NCBI GenBank assembly: GCA_038093975.1
Contig: JBBPTG010000261.1
Location: forward strand, 1-32,489
Origin: Chalciporus piperatus
Lineage: Eukaryota; Basidiomycota; Agaricomycetes; Boletales; Boletaceae
Direction of reading: 5' to 3'
Length of the DNA stretch: 32,489 nt
The first letter of the stretch is position 1. Every line of letters begins with the position of its first letter. This document shows positions 18,655 to 28,378 of the stretch, piece by piece. Under the pieces are notes generated by a model. That model did not search any database. It had not been told where the DNA came from and saw only the letters and a program-made list of their open reading frames with translations. Position numbers and translations under genes: made by a program.

Positions 18655-18676
18655 AAAAAAAAAAAAAAAAAAAAAA
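18655..18676 (+). other. Poly(A) tail, 22 A
   Basis: Uninterrupted A run following GGACATAAATGGAAC; the ATAAAT 10 bp upstream could be a weak polyadenylation signal. It marks the 3' end of the reverse-transcribed RNA. Confidence 0.9.
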
Positions 18677-18687
18677 GTAAATGGGTG

Positions 18688-19022
18688 GAGATGCGCTCAG
18701 AACGATCCAACGTGATTCTGGTCTGGAATGACCGATTCTGGGTGCAAAAGGATCAAGGAATGTCAAGGACTTGACAGGGATAAGAATAGAAAGGGAGAAT
18801 GGTGAACAGAGATGTCACGAAAGGGAATAGACAAGTGGATGACATGTAGGAGAACATACAAATGTAAAAGGAATCCGTTCCAATGAATCCGGAGATGTTT
18901 CTGTGCGTTCCGGGCATCGGAAATGTCGGATTAAACACGGAATGCATCCAGAAGTATCCGGGAATGGATAGGGGCTATCCGGAAGCGGAAAGGAGCGGAT
19001 GGACACGGATTTGACTATATTT
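18688..19022. other. Spacer with repeated ATCCG/CGGA words
   Basis: Between 18870 and 19005 the words ATCCG, TCCGG, CGGAAT and GGAT recur about a dozen times in both orientations, including GGAATCCGTTCC (near-palindromic). This resembles the word-clustered ends of DNA transposons, but I cannot define termini. Confidence 0.35.
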
Positions 19023-20975
19023 TCACATGGTCCACAGAGGTTGAGTAGGATTGATCTTGCTGAGGCAAACAATGGCGCAGATGAGCTCAATCGCACGGGG
19101 CACATCTTGTGAGTTGTTTGGAAAGAGGAGTTGATTAGCCTGGGCATCGTCGACGTCATCAAGCCAAGGAAGGTAGCATAAAGATATCATGCATTACCAG
19201 CATGCTTCCAGCAACAGCCACCAACACCATTTTGTGCAGGGTGATATGTCGTCGCTTCGTCAAGAGTGATCTCGTCAGTGAGAAAGCTCACACCGCGCAG
19301 TGTTGTTTGGCCCGCAAGAGCTTGAGGCTCAATGGCAACAGTGTGAATATTTGCTGTGATGGTGTCTGAGGTGATGGTTGGGGTCATTTGGATGCTCAAT
19401 GTGTTGTGGTGAACAGTGCGAACAGATGGAAGACAGAGCCGTTGGGTAAGAGCAGTCAGAAGATTGGCGCCGCCAACACAATAGACAAGGAGAGCAAGGT
19501 CGCCCTCACCTTGATCGTACCCACGAGGTTTGTAGCCGTTCGCAATTGCCTCTTTGCTCCGACAAAGGATAGTGTGAATGCTCGCACCATTCTTGTGAAG
19601 AGTTTGAAGGATGTGGCGTAACCATAGAGCATCATTCTGCAAGAGTGCCATCACAAGGGCTGAATGAGTATTAAGAGTTTCGAGGGTGCGACCAACTCGC
19701 TTGCAATCATTGAGGGACTAGACAGTTATCAGTCCGTGAAGAACTTGAAAGGAACAATCATGATAGTAGGTACTTACCATGTATTTCCATTGAGTTATCT
19801 CTACTCTACGATTCTCGGCGAGCGAGTGCAGTTGAGTAGTTGTCATGAGATCCTTGCGGGTGCCCTTCTTGTACGCGGTGATTGTCTTCCCGAGTTCATG
19901 AATCTTTGGGTCAAGACCCATGCACGGGGGACAGGATAACTGGCTGCACTGTGCGCTATGGGTGCACTCAGAGGACCACGTGAAACATTGCCCATCAATG
20001 ATATTAATGGTGAAGGAGAGTTCATCTGGACCACCCATAAGCATTCGAGCCCATGGAACATTCATTTCCATGTTTGTCCCTTCAGTGACGAGCCAGCGAA
20101 ACGGTAAACCGAAACAGATTGTTGACAGTAGTGGGTCGAAACAAGAGTGGGAGATGGGAGACTGTCAGAGACCAGGGAAAATAATATTGAGAACAAGCTA
20201 ATTATTCGAGAGCAGAAACTTACATGGATGGAGGAAGACTTGGACTACTAGTTAAGTCGTGGTCAGAGCTGAGAGTACTTGTGCGGGTGAGAGCGGGCGT
20301 CAATGACCAGCAAGAAAGGAGAGGTGATGTAATTTCCTGAATCAAAGCAGAGCTAGCTGCTTGTTCCTTGCATGCCAAAGCACTGAGGCAGGGCTTCTTG
20401 CGATAGTGGTTTGCCAGAGCACTAAATTGGCCACTGGTACGTAGCAGGACCATGCTAGGGATGCTTGTCTTGACGGTGATATTGCATGCGGGGCATTCTA
20501 TGCCATGACATCCACTAACCACAGCTGTGACGATGTGACCATGCTGAAAGAGAAGGAGAAATGAGTCGGATGTTCCCATCTCCAGAAGATGGGAGATTTG
20601 AGCTTGCGAGAGGCTAGAAGTGCTGGTAGTGAGTGAAGAGAACGATGGTGGTACAGGCAAGGAAGAATGAGGCGAGACGAGGACAAACTGGGAAGGTGCC
20701 TCATGATTGCATGGTGGTGAGAGAGCACGGTGAGGCGAATTGCCGAAATGAATGTCACCGAAATGAGATGCATGATTAGATCCCGAGACCACTGCTGGAT
20801 TTGCGTCGTCAAGCGATAAAGTGAACGATAGGGAGAGACTGGGGTTGTCAAAGAATGAGCTCGTTGGCCGAAACCAATCCTGAGCGCGATGTGATTCCAG
20901 CCAGGAGCCATAATGTATCTCTGAGTCTAGCGAGTCACCAGACTCAGAGAGAGGTACTATAGAATTAGCTGACAT
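19023..20975 (-). pseudogene. Transposase-like multi-exon gene with an internal deletion
   Basis: Exon 1: ATG 20975 to 20224, Ser-rich, with GCHGIECPACNITV near its middle. Intron 20223-20162 (62 bp, GTAAGT...ACAG). Exon 2: 20161-19778, with LPFRWLVTEGTNMEMNVPWA, CTHSAQCSQLSCPPC and ENRRVEITQWKYM. Intron 19777-19718 (60 bp). Exon 3: 19717-19198, with LNDCKRVGRTLETLNTHSAL, NGASIHTILCRSKEAIANGY, LPSVRTVHHNTL, GVSFLTDEITLDE and GVGGCCWKHAG. The layout, LPSxRT...FLxDEI...CWKH, matches a multicopy agaricomycete gene I remember as transposase-like, with some resemblance to P-element/THAP9 enzymes; that link is uncertain. The 2/3 junction is in phase; the 1/2 junction is not (phase 2 to 0). After exon 3 the frame picks up WLDDVDDAQANQLLFPNN and QDVPRAIELICAIV, a C-terminal part of the family, so the middle is deleted. 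Ends at TGA 19023. Confidence 0.6.
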
Positions 20976-21764
20976 GATGCAGAGTCCAGAGACATGTTAA
21001 AAAATACAGAGAGAATGTGAAATGGGGAACATGAGAGGATGAAAAGAAGAGCACGTCGATGCAAGACGCAACACGTCCGTGGTTATAAGCTCGAGCAACG
21101 ATCAACGATCCGCGACACAGCCAAATTGGAAGTGAAGTCGTGCTCACTCTTGTGCACTCGTACGGCTCATCATTGTCTAACCATCAACTCTTCGTTAAAA
21201 CTAAGTATCTAGAATTACAAGTTGAATATGAATTGTGGTGGCTCTACCGATATCTCAAGTGCTGGATTCTCGTAGTTGATGATCTATGCTCAAAGTAAGT
21301 GGAATGCTTGCACTTTGCTTTACGCTGACAGAAAAGGAAAAGAAGCGTGACCCCAAGCACTCGCTAGCAGTAGTACCAAAGTGGGGTTGGTGTTCGGGAT
21401 TTTACGGACACCGTCCTCTTGGAACTGAAACTCTACATAACTGTTATATCAGTTATGGTCCAGTTTGTGACTGGTTTTTTGTAATAACTGGATATCTTTG
21501 GATATCATTGCAGAAGGTTGGGCAAAAGTGATGGATTGGGTGTATGTCAAACTACGCAGCAAGCATGCGACTAGACTACAGAAAACGATAGGTGAGATAA
21601 ACGGCGAGATGGGTTGGGTGGAAGCACGCAGCACTCTCCGGTCCCAGATAGAAGCAAGACCCTGATGGAGAAGGCATAAGCTGTGAACCCTAACTGTTAG
21701 AAGTGGGATGATGACACGAGCAGCGAACAATGCTACCCCATCATCAGGAAAAACACCCTATGTC
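20976..21764. other. Upstream region of the transposase-like gene, otherwise no gene
   Basis: The first 130 bp would hold its promoter and leader; CTTATAACC at about 21085 (minus strand) is a weak TATA candidate. No convincing frame lies in 21110-21764. Confidence 0.4.
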
Positions 21765-22150
21765 ATAGATGGCTATAGGTTGCTATTTGTGGACATATGA
21801 TGTACAAAGTGCTATATAAGCTACTATGGTGCCATTTGATGCTATATGAGTCTATTTCTGATGTACTAAAATTATCAAACTTGCGTTTGAAAAACCTGTT
21901 GAAAGGGTAGCAAAGTGTGTAGAAAATATGTGTAATAAAGTGTACAAAAAAGCGGACTAAAAGTGTAGTTACAAGTAGGATTGGGTGTAGTCAAAGTGTA
22001 CAAAAACAGTGTACTAAAGTGTACTTAAAAGTGTAGCAAAGTGTGTAATAATTGAGTGTACCAAAGTGCACCAAAAAGTGTACTAAAGGTACTTAAGAGT
22101 GTAGCAAAGTGGGTACAAAAAGTGTACTGAAATTGCCTAATGAAGTGTAG
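21765..22150 (+). repeat. Degenerate AGTGTAC minisatellite, preceded by GCTAT repeats
   Basis: From 21900 to 22150 the word AAAGTGTA(C/G) recurs about fifteen times with variable 3-10 bp spacers (ACTAAAAGTGTAG, CAAAAAGTGTAC and so on). 21765-21860 has a separate run of GCTAT(A/T) words. The minus-strand frame across it is repeat translation only. Confidence 0.8.
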
Positions 22151-22196
22151 CCTCATTTCCCTAACGGTTGGACTTGTCAAAAATCCACATGAGCAA

Positions 22197-22206
22197 GTCA
22201 CGTGAC
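22197..22206. promoter_or_regulatory. GTCACGTGAC palindrome beside the R143 array
   Basis: Perfect 10-bp palindrome containing the E-box CACGTG (the Cbf1-type site in fungi). It lies 92 bp from the first hairpin of the array, on the same relative side as GTCACGTGAC at 26376 and GTCACATGAC at 1198. Confidence 0.45.
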
Positions 22207-22289
22207 TACGTCTTGCCGCATCAGCACTTTCCACTTGTTCTCTCACTACTTCCCTACTACCCACTATCCAACAACGCACAAAAACACAG

Positions 22290-22797
22290 CTGGCGAGGGC
22301 TCAACAGCCCCGCCGGCTGTTGAAGGTAAGCTTTGACTTACCTACCGACCCACCCGCTCACCTCGCCAACAGCCACTCGGGCCACCACCTCACTTCACCT
22401 TCGACTCGAACTCGAACAAATCGGCCGGCGTGGGCTCAACAGCCCCGCCGGCTTCACGAGGTGAGTTAAATTCACCCACTACCTCATCCACTCACCTCGA
22501 TGACAGCTGCTCGGGCTTTCTCCCCCACCACCCTACCACCACCACCTCACTCGACTCGAAAACAAAGCCAGCGTGGGCTCAACAGCCCCACCAGCACTCA
22601 AGGTAAGTTTGTACTTGCCTACCACTGGCACCCCATCTACTCACCTCGTTCGCAGCCGCAAACAGCCACTCAGGCTATTTGCCCTTCCACCTCACCACCA
22701 GCACCTTCCACTGGCAACTCACCACCAGCATCCTCGACACCTCAGACACAGCTGGTGTGGGCTCAATAGCCCCGCCGGCATCGCGAGTAGTGTTTCA
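22290..22797 (-). repeat. R143 tandem array, four units, reversed
   Basis: The word GGGCTCAA(C/T)AGCCCC recurs at 22298, 22432, 22575 and 22759 (periods 134, 143 and 184; the third unit is expanded by CACCAGCA-rich sequence). The arms GCCGG...CCGGC around it form a stem-loop in most units. Orientation is opposite to the array at 700-1112. A MITE starts at 22798 inside what would be the next unit. Confidence 0.85.
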
Positions 22798-22980
22798 AAG
22801 TCCAGTTGCAGGGACCGCAAAAGGACCGGCAACCGAACTGAACCAACATCGGTTGCAACCGGACTGCGGTTGCCAGTTGCCAGATTTTTTGGTATGTATC
22901 GGTCTGGTTGCCATGAAAATCTGAAAAATAAAAGACCGGTCCAAGACCGGTTGCAACCGGTTGCATTACGGACCGGTTGT
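22798..22980 (+). mobile_element. hAT-like MITE, left part
   Basis: Starts TAGTGTTTCAAAGTCCAG, the terminus shared with the MITEs at 4308 and 29381, and carries the 14-bp palindrome CCGGTTGCAACCGG at 22947-22960. The 8 bases before it are ATCGCGAG. No right end (GGACTTT..AACACTA) follows before the next element, so the copy is truncated, probably by the junction near 22985-23170. Confidence 0.65.
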
Positions 22981-23004
22981 ACGTAGTCATCCGACCCATT
23001 TTCA

Positions 23005-23137
23005 CGCAGATGCGCTCCTGGCGCATCTGCGCATACCATGTATTTCTACATTTTCTGATGTTTTTCCTCGTTTTAAAATGTTTTAAAAATTATTTGTTGT
23101 CGTTTTCCCACGCAGATGCGCCCTGGGCGCATCTGCG
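23005..23137. repeat. Two CGCAGATGCGC palindromes 106 bp apart
   Basis: 23005-23031 is CGCAGATGCGC, a 5-nt loop, and its exact inverse. 23111-23137 is CGCAGATGCGCCC, one base, and its exact inverse (13-bp arms). The two share the same arms and are followed by CGCAT. Between them is AT-rich sequence. They may be the ends or binding sites of a small element. Confidence 0.6.
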
Positions 23138-23165
23138 CATTTTTGACAATATTAAAAACATTGTT

Positions 23166-23690
23166 TTTCCAGCTACTAACTGGCGAGCTTTCATCTCTCA
23201 ATCATGTTCGCGTATTCAGATGTGGTGCCTATGTGCATCTTCCCGAAGATATTCGTGGTGGAAAGTTGCAACCAAAATCACAGCTAATGGTTTATCTGGG
23301 AGTTTCTCCTATGAATGAAGCCAATATGCAATTTTTGCGACCTAATAATTCCATCCACATGTCTGCGCACGCAGTTTTTGATGAGAATTTATTTCCCAAG
23401 TGCCCAAATTCAAAACCTCATCGTGCTGTATCCCTACCGAGAAGAAAACATCATCATCAAGAAGATGGAGACGCTAATCAAGAGGATAGAGACACTAATC
23501 ATCCTGATAGTGATCCAGAGGACAAGAACCCCCGTTGCCCAGAGCAACCACGGGTTCCACCCCCTCAACGGCCTGAGAAAATGCCCCGCGATGATGAATC
23601 AGCGGATGATGACGAAGCAGAAGCAGAACTTCCTCCTGCACCAGTCACATCCCCTCATCACCCGTGTCATCTCAAATTTGTCCTTGGGCA
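23166..23690 (+). pseudogene. Copia integrase C-terminus and linker, second family
   Basis: The frame reads LTGELSSLNHVRVFRCGAYV, HLPEDIRGGKLQPKSQLMVY, LGVSPMNEANMQFLRPNN, SAHAVFDENLFPKCP, then a polar linker (HHHQEDGDANQEDRDTN, DDESADDDEAEAELPPAPV). This matches the 'SHLRVFGCxAYVHhP...K..KSxxxhYLG' region that follows the integrase core of Copia polyproteins, and then the disordered stretch before RT. It differs from the 11.8-kb element (which has LRVWGCTAYVHVQKDKRA). It starts abruptly after TTTTTCCAG at about 23171, which looks like a splice acceptor but is more likely a break. No RT follows: the frame decays after about 23690. Confidence 0.75.
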
Positions 23691-24578
23691 CTGCCGGCAG
23701 TGGCAAACCTACTGGGAGGCATTGAGCATCAGGCCACTTTCAATGTGTATGAACTTACTTTTGAAAGCAGCCACGAGGTATTTGTCCCAAGTACTGCTGA
23801 TGGGCTCTGTCTCCCATGTCGGACACACTGACTTCAGTGTAGGGCCGTCATCCAGCACAAGGAATGGCACCAATTTTGGGAAGCCGACCGGCCAGCCAAT
23901 TGCCGAAATTGTTGGGTCCACTACTGGCCAGCCAATTTTGAACCAGATAAGTTACTCGGTAAAGTGACTGGTGGGCCGAAATGAGTGGTCGGCAGACCAC
24001 CCATGGGCCCATTTGCTAATTTTGGTGTCAGCAAAGTGATGAATAAGTATTGGTCACATTCGGTGTTGTTTCACTGGACATTTCCGGAGTTCGGCGAGTT
24101 CGGTGTCACACTGGATCATCTTAAATGCATCGCTGGACGTGTTCAGTGATGAATGTTGTCAGTACATACCAATTGACCTTCGGTGATTTGCTAATTGGGT
24201 ATGTTTGACTGTATACTTTGCCATAGGCGAGGTTTTTCGCCGAGAAATGTTGGCGCCATGTTTGACCATTCTCAGCATTCTGAGCCATTAATTTTGCTGT
24301 GGGTTGCCACTCAAATTTCACTTCCAGAATAATTTCTGTTTGGAAGCAAGATCAGATTGTAAGAAATTCGGGAAGATCTTTCGCTGAGACACATCGGCAC
24401 CACATGTGCGCCGCCTCGTCAGGCGTTTGAGGTGGATTTGGGAGGAGGGAGGCGGCGATGAGCGACGGAACGTGTTGTGATGATGTCGACAGGATGAACG
24501 GGAGGTGCGGAAGGTGCCTGGGCATGTATGGGAGCCAGGACAACGGGCAGGGGAGGACCACGAGCGCTCAACTTTAGC
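23691..24578. other. No gene recognised
   Basis: Contains two copies of CCGGCCAGCCAATT-like sequence (about 23889 and 23930) and mixed AT-rich DNA. The frames on the minus strand at 24.1-24.66 kb have no motif. Confidence 0.45.
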
Positions 24579-24709
24579 GAGCGTGCCCCATGACTGGCTC
24601 TTCATCCAGTTTTGCATGGGGCACGCTCGAGTGGTCGGGAAATTTTTCCCATTCGCCAAAACCAGCGTGTCCCATGAGGGAACTAAACAGCTCCTCTCTC
24701 ATGGGGCAC
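24579..24709. repeat. Two consecutive hairpins sharing GTGCCCCATG arms
   Basis: First: GAGCGTGCCCCATG (24579-24592) and CATGGGGCACGCTC (24615-24628), 14-bp perfect arms with an inner ACTGG/CCAGT pair. Second: GTGTCCCATGAG (24667-24678) and CTCATGGGGCAC (24698-24709), 11 of 12 pairs. All four arms share the CCCATG core, so the unit was duplicated in alternating orientation. Confidence 0.7.
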
Positions 24710-25575
24710 ATGTGGCATCACGTAGAAAAAAATAGAAAAAGAAGTTAAGTATGTACGGAAGCAGGGGGACTTGCCATATTGAGGCAAGAGCACGTCGTGC
24801 TCCCTGAGGACCCTGCACTGGGTGGATACGACCCCAGGAATAACCTGAGGGCGAGTGCTACAGCTAGAAATGAACAATAATACTATTTTTCTCAGATTTT
24901 TCGATTTTACTGACTATATTTCGCTCCGAAAACGATCACAGGAGGTGGGGGAACATCCATACTGAAGGGACTCGCGCAAACTCGACGAGAATGCTACATG
25001 ACACCGCGTCGCATACGCCCAGGCGCGTGCTTGGTTGCTGAAATCTGCCGTAAAAGAAAATTCCGTTTTCGGTGCAAGTTCGTGCCCCACTGTGATCTAA
25101 AGGTTGCTTCGCTGTTTCAGTGTCTTGCTTTATATAAGCCTAAACCTGTATTCTAATTCCACCAGATGAGTGTTAAGGCGGAACACCGTACAAGTCCCAG
25201 TGAGAAAACTAGGGAGCAATGTCGGTTTATTAGTATCACTGTGCAGCATCGGTTGTATTGCTGTATTCTTGTGTGTCCCAACCATACCTCTGTGTGAATG
25301 GAATATTTCACAGAGTCACATTGTCGATACGCAAATTTTGCTGGCCAAGGGCATAGATATATTCTGGCGAGTACTGCCCTTGAATTGCCAACTTTTGGCA
25401 ATGCCGAAGGCCGAGACAGGCACCAATTATGTGTGAGAGTTAATTAGGAAGTCTGCTCTGACACACAGGTCACACCAGGGGCCCTCCCAATGTTCATGTG
25501 TCCATCTCATTTTCTCGCCAATAGGTACGCTAATCATATCCAGTTTGTTAAAGTAATTCATTTGAATCTTTAGAC
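24710..25575. other. No gene recognised; TATA-like site at 25132
   Basis: A minus frame at 24.68-24.88 kb (RPQVIPGVVSTQCRVL, REHDVLLPQYGK) looks mildly protein-like but has no family I know. TTTATATAAGCC at 25130-25141 is a good TATA box with no clear gene behind it, about 440 bp before the small ORF at 25576. Confidence 0.4.
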
Positions 25576-25797
25576 ATGTCCACATCGCACAACACCAAAC
25601 TCCAAGAAAGGCTCAGGCAACAGCGGCAAAAATTGGACACAGTGCTCGAGCAAACCCAGGCATTAGAGGAAATGCGGCAACGGATCCACAATCGCTTCCA
25701 GCGACTAAGTGATCGATCACAGTGGTGCTACAGACACTTGGCACACCTCTGTCTTCTGGAAACAGATCAGGCGGAAGGGTGGGACTGGGCATTGTGA
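25576..25797 (+). CDS. Small coiled-coil ORF, 73 aa, unknown
   Basis: ATG in a good context (AGACATGTCC). The protein MSTSHNTKLQERLRQQRQKL continues with LEQTQALEEMRQRIHNRF and is rich in Gln, Arg, Glu and Leu, predicting one amphipathic helix or coiled coil. It ends in TGA at 25797. A second frame over the next 120 bp (VGLGIVIARSTQRAEVGVLA and on) also looks coding, so this may be the first exon of, or a frameshifted piece of, a longer gene. Similar short coiled-coil N-termini occur in fungal repeat-associated genes. No function is assigned. Confidence 0.4.
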   Translation: MSTSHNTKLQERLRQQRQKLDTVLEQTQALEEMRQRIHNRFQRLSDRSQWCYRHLAHLCLLETDQAEGWDWAL

Positions 25798-26249
25798 TCG
25801 CCCGATCCACACAAAGAGCAGAGGTGGGAGTGCTTGCACTCGGCAGAGGAGATGGAGCACCCACGGGAACCGTTCCAGCTGTAGCAATATGAGCGGCCCT
25901 GGGAGTCGAGCCAGACGCCCTTAGGGGTCATGGCCCATGGGAGAAATCAGTGGACAGGGGCGCATGCACCTTCGCGACCACTGGCGCTCGCGAGTGTGTG
26001 GGACAAGTGGATATGATGTGCCTATATTTCTGTTTGCGCTCGTGAATGGGTGGGATGAGTGGACTACTCGGAGGTGCAGGCATCTGCGTGGCCGTTCATG
26101 CCATACGCGAGATGGCTGGAGACTCGAGAGGCTCTATACCCACAGAACAGTTTGCTCCCACAAATGGGCAAAATTGGCTGATGGAGAGGCGGTGGTGCCG
26201 TGCGGAGCAGATTGGCTCCGTCATTTGGACCGCACTATGTGAGAAGTGA
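25798..26249 (+). other. Coding-like but unassigned region
   Basis: Follows the small ORF. Two plus frames show protein-like runs (GVLALGRGDGAPTGTVPAVA; then GGMSGLLGGAGICVAVHAI to a stop at 26249), separated by stops. They could be decayed exons of one gene; no motif supports a family. Confidence 0.25.
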
Positions 26250-26385
26250 CCAAAGGCTGTCGGTGGGCGAGCTTTCACTCACCTTTAAGGGCCGGCGGGG
26301 GCTGTTGAGGACGAGGAGAGAAACTTGAAAAGTTGAAGAATAAATTTATTTGCTGACGACGTGGCGCGAAAGAGAGTCACGTGAC
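26250..26385 (+). repeat. Single R143 unit with GTCACGTGAC boundary motif
   Basis: GGCCGGCGGGGGCTGTTGAGG at about 26290 matches the hairpin core of the R143 units, in the same orientation as the array at 700-1112. GTCACGTGAC follows at 26376-26385. Confidence 0.6.
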
Positions 26386-26399
26386 CTTGGTTTTGCCAT

Positions 26400-27240
26400 G
26401 CATTAATTTACACTTACAAGTTCTTCTGAAGCCAGCTCCTGTTTAGCTCATTTCGCCTGGCCTCATGCACTGTCATGTTTGTTCTCATTCGCCTCCACCT
26501 GCCTTGCTTACTGTTGCTACTAACACAACCTGATATCCACCGGGTCACCAAGTTAAGCAGTCGACAGGCAAAAAACGGCGACAACTTGAAAGTCCACACT
26601 GAATGAACAGATGACGATGGAGTTTCAGTGAACCACATCGAGGGGGAGGTGACATCCGAGTTGTGTCATTGAGGGCACGCGAGTAATGGACACGAGAAGT
26701 CGAAAAAACGGCCACTGAGGCATGGCGAGTGACGACGACATACCATGATGACCCCCACTCCTTCTGCCACCCATTCCCATCCCTAGTCCCGACGGACTAC
26801 TTCGATGCTAGATGAGCAAACGCGACAACGACAAATGGTCTTGAACAACGGTGTTGAGAAGTTGGTGGGGACGGCAAAGAATATCCGGGGATGGGACAAT
26901 GAAGTCGAGGGAAACTCGAAGTGTGAGAGTGCTCGAAAGGTAAGACCACACAAATGAGAATATGAACATGCGGACGCACGCGTTCGCGTGTTCATATTCT
27001 CATTCACATTGACCCCGCAAAGTGCGACCTACAGCTAGACCTATTGAAGGTACGGAATCTGTACTGCCTTGTATAGTTTGCTTTTGTATCGCGCGTTCAT
27101 GGTGGTGCCAGAAAACCCAAGCAGCCAGACTTTACATTTCCCATGTAGTGAGATCATTACTGATTATTGCTTAGTATGCGTGGAAAGTCGAGAGTATGAA
27201 TAGTGAGATACAATTATGAAACTTTGAGCAGTGTTTATGA
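26400..27240. other. No gene recognised; one perfect inverted repeat
   Basis: Frames here lack motifs. The only strong structure is the 16-bp inverted repeat at 26953-27004. Confidence 0.45.
26953..27004. repeat. Perfect 16-bp inverted repeat
   Basis: AATGAGAATATGAACA (26953-26968) and its exact inverse (26989-27004) enclose a 20-bp GC-rich centre, GCGGACGCACGCGTTCGC-like. The contrast of AT-rich arms and CG-rich loop is unusual. Confidence 0.75.
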
Positions 27241-27274
27241 CTGGCCGGTTTTCCTGATGCACCCTCTCCACCTC

Positions 27275-27500
27275 GTACAGAGCCGCTCAGGCTGTCTCCC
27301 CCCCACCACCTCGCTCCCTCAAACTCAATCATAAAAAAACGGCCAGCGTGAGCTCAGCAGCCCCGCCGGCATCACGAGGTTCGTGTTTCCTCACCCATCA
27401 CCTCATCCACTCACTTCAACGACAGCCGCTTGGGTTGTCTCCCCCCCACCACCTCCCACCTTCAACCTCGACACCAACACATGGCCGGTGCAGGCCAGGA
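27275..27500 (-). repeat. R143 tandem array, two units, reversed
   Basis: GCCGCT(C/T) recurs at 27282 and 27425 (period 143). The hairpin core GAGCTCAGCAGCCCCGCCGGC lies in unit 1; the core of unit 2 is degraded (ATGGCCGGTGCAGG). Each unit has a CTCCCCCCCACCACCTC stretch. No GTCACGTGAC is seen beside this array. Confidence 0.75.
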
Positions 27501-27649
27501 TATCAACATAAAATGCAAGAAATGTGGTATTTCTACAAAATATCAGATTTTTGTTGCTTTTTCTTGATAATATCAACAATTTCATACAATTATCAGGGGG
27601 GGTTTTTTCCTGATGAATTACTTGGCTTCTGGGATAATTGACTTCTTGA

Positions 27650-28378
27650 GCACTCGAGTTGCTGGATTACGGAGTGACTAAATTTCTGAGCTCAATGGCT
27701 TACTGGATGACTGGCTGACTGTCATACTGAGTGACTAGACTACTGGACTACTAGGCTACTGGAATGACTTGTCAACTGGATTATTAGATTACTGGATCAC
27801 TGAGTTACTGGAGCACTGAATTCACTTGCCAACTGAACTACTGGACCATCGAGTGACTGGATTACTGGATTACTGGATTACTGGAATCACTTGTCAATTG
27901 GGCTACTGGACTACTGGATTACTGGACTACTGGAATCACTTGTCAATTGGGCTACTAGGCTACTGGATTACTGAATAACTGGGCTACTGGGTTACTGATA
28001 TTACTGGATGACTGGATGGCTGGACCACTGAAGCACTGCCACACTGAACTGACTGGGTGACTGGACCACTGGAGCACTGCCACACTGGACTGACTGGGTG
28101 ACTGGACCACTGGACTACTGGGTGAGATGACTGGATGATTGTGGCACTTGGCCACTGGGCCACTGGGACTACTGAAATGACTTGGTGACTGGATGACTGG
28201 ATGACTGGGACTATTGAAATGACTTGGTGACTGGATGATTGAATGACTGAGACTACTGAGGTTACTGGAGCACTGACTCACTGGATGACTGGATGACTGA
28301 GACTATTGGATGACTGGAACACTCGGTTACTGGATGACTGAGACTACTGGATGTCTGGAGCACTTGACTACTGGCTCA
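27650..28378 (+). repeat. Long degenerate ACTGG minisatellite
   Basis: About 730 bp made almost entirely of 8-10-bp words of the type (A/G)(C/T)TACTGGA(T/C), TGACTGG and CACTTG, with larger duplications (for example CTGGAATCACTTGTCAATTGG twice at about 27880 and 27930, and GACTGGGTGACTGGACCACTG twice near 28050). The strand bias (CTGG on plus throughout) makes the minus strand code Ser/Pro/His-rich nonsense. Confidence 0.9.

Larger units (their letters stand above)
17280..18687 (+). mobile_element. Retroposed element or retrogene with poly(A) tail and 13-bp target duplication
   Basis: AAGTAAATGGGTG occurs at 17280-17292 and again at 18675-18687; the second copy follows a run of 22 A (18655-18676) and overlaps its last two. 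Between them is an intronless 340-aa ORF and a 336-bp 3' untranslated part. The upstream copy is preceded by GAGTTT, so the target is TTT/AA, like the nick site of L1-type endonucleases. Poly(A), target duplication of this length and the TT/AA site are the hallmarks of target-primed reverse transcription. There is no RT in the element, so a LINE acted in trans, or this is a 5'-truncated or single-ORF non-autonomous LINE. Confidence 0.85.

Noticed and set aside
20498..20911. Minus frame of 137 codons inside exon 1 of the transposase-like gene
   Set aside because: It overlaps the better frame that starts at ATG 20975 and ends at a clean GTAAGT donor; no motif of its own.
23130..23171. Splice acceptor TTTTTCCAG before the Copia integrase fragment
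   Set aside because: There is no donor or upstream coding exon; the join with MITE and palindrome sequence looks like a breakpoint.
24683..24877. Minus frame with RPQVIPGVVSTQCRVL
   Set aside because: Short, no family recognised, and it overlaps the inverted-repeat region; mentioned only as a possibility.
27955..28281. Minus-strand 108-codon frame rich in Ser, Pro, His and Gln
   Set aside because: It is a translation of the ACTGG minisatellite; the repetition explains the whole frame.
27650..28378. Possible CRISPR array
   Set aside because: Repeats are degenerate, short and contiguous, without constant-length spacers, and the context is eukaryotic.
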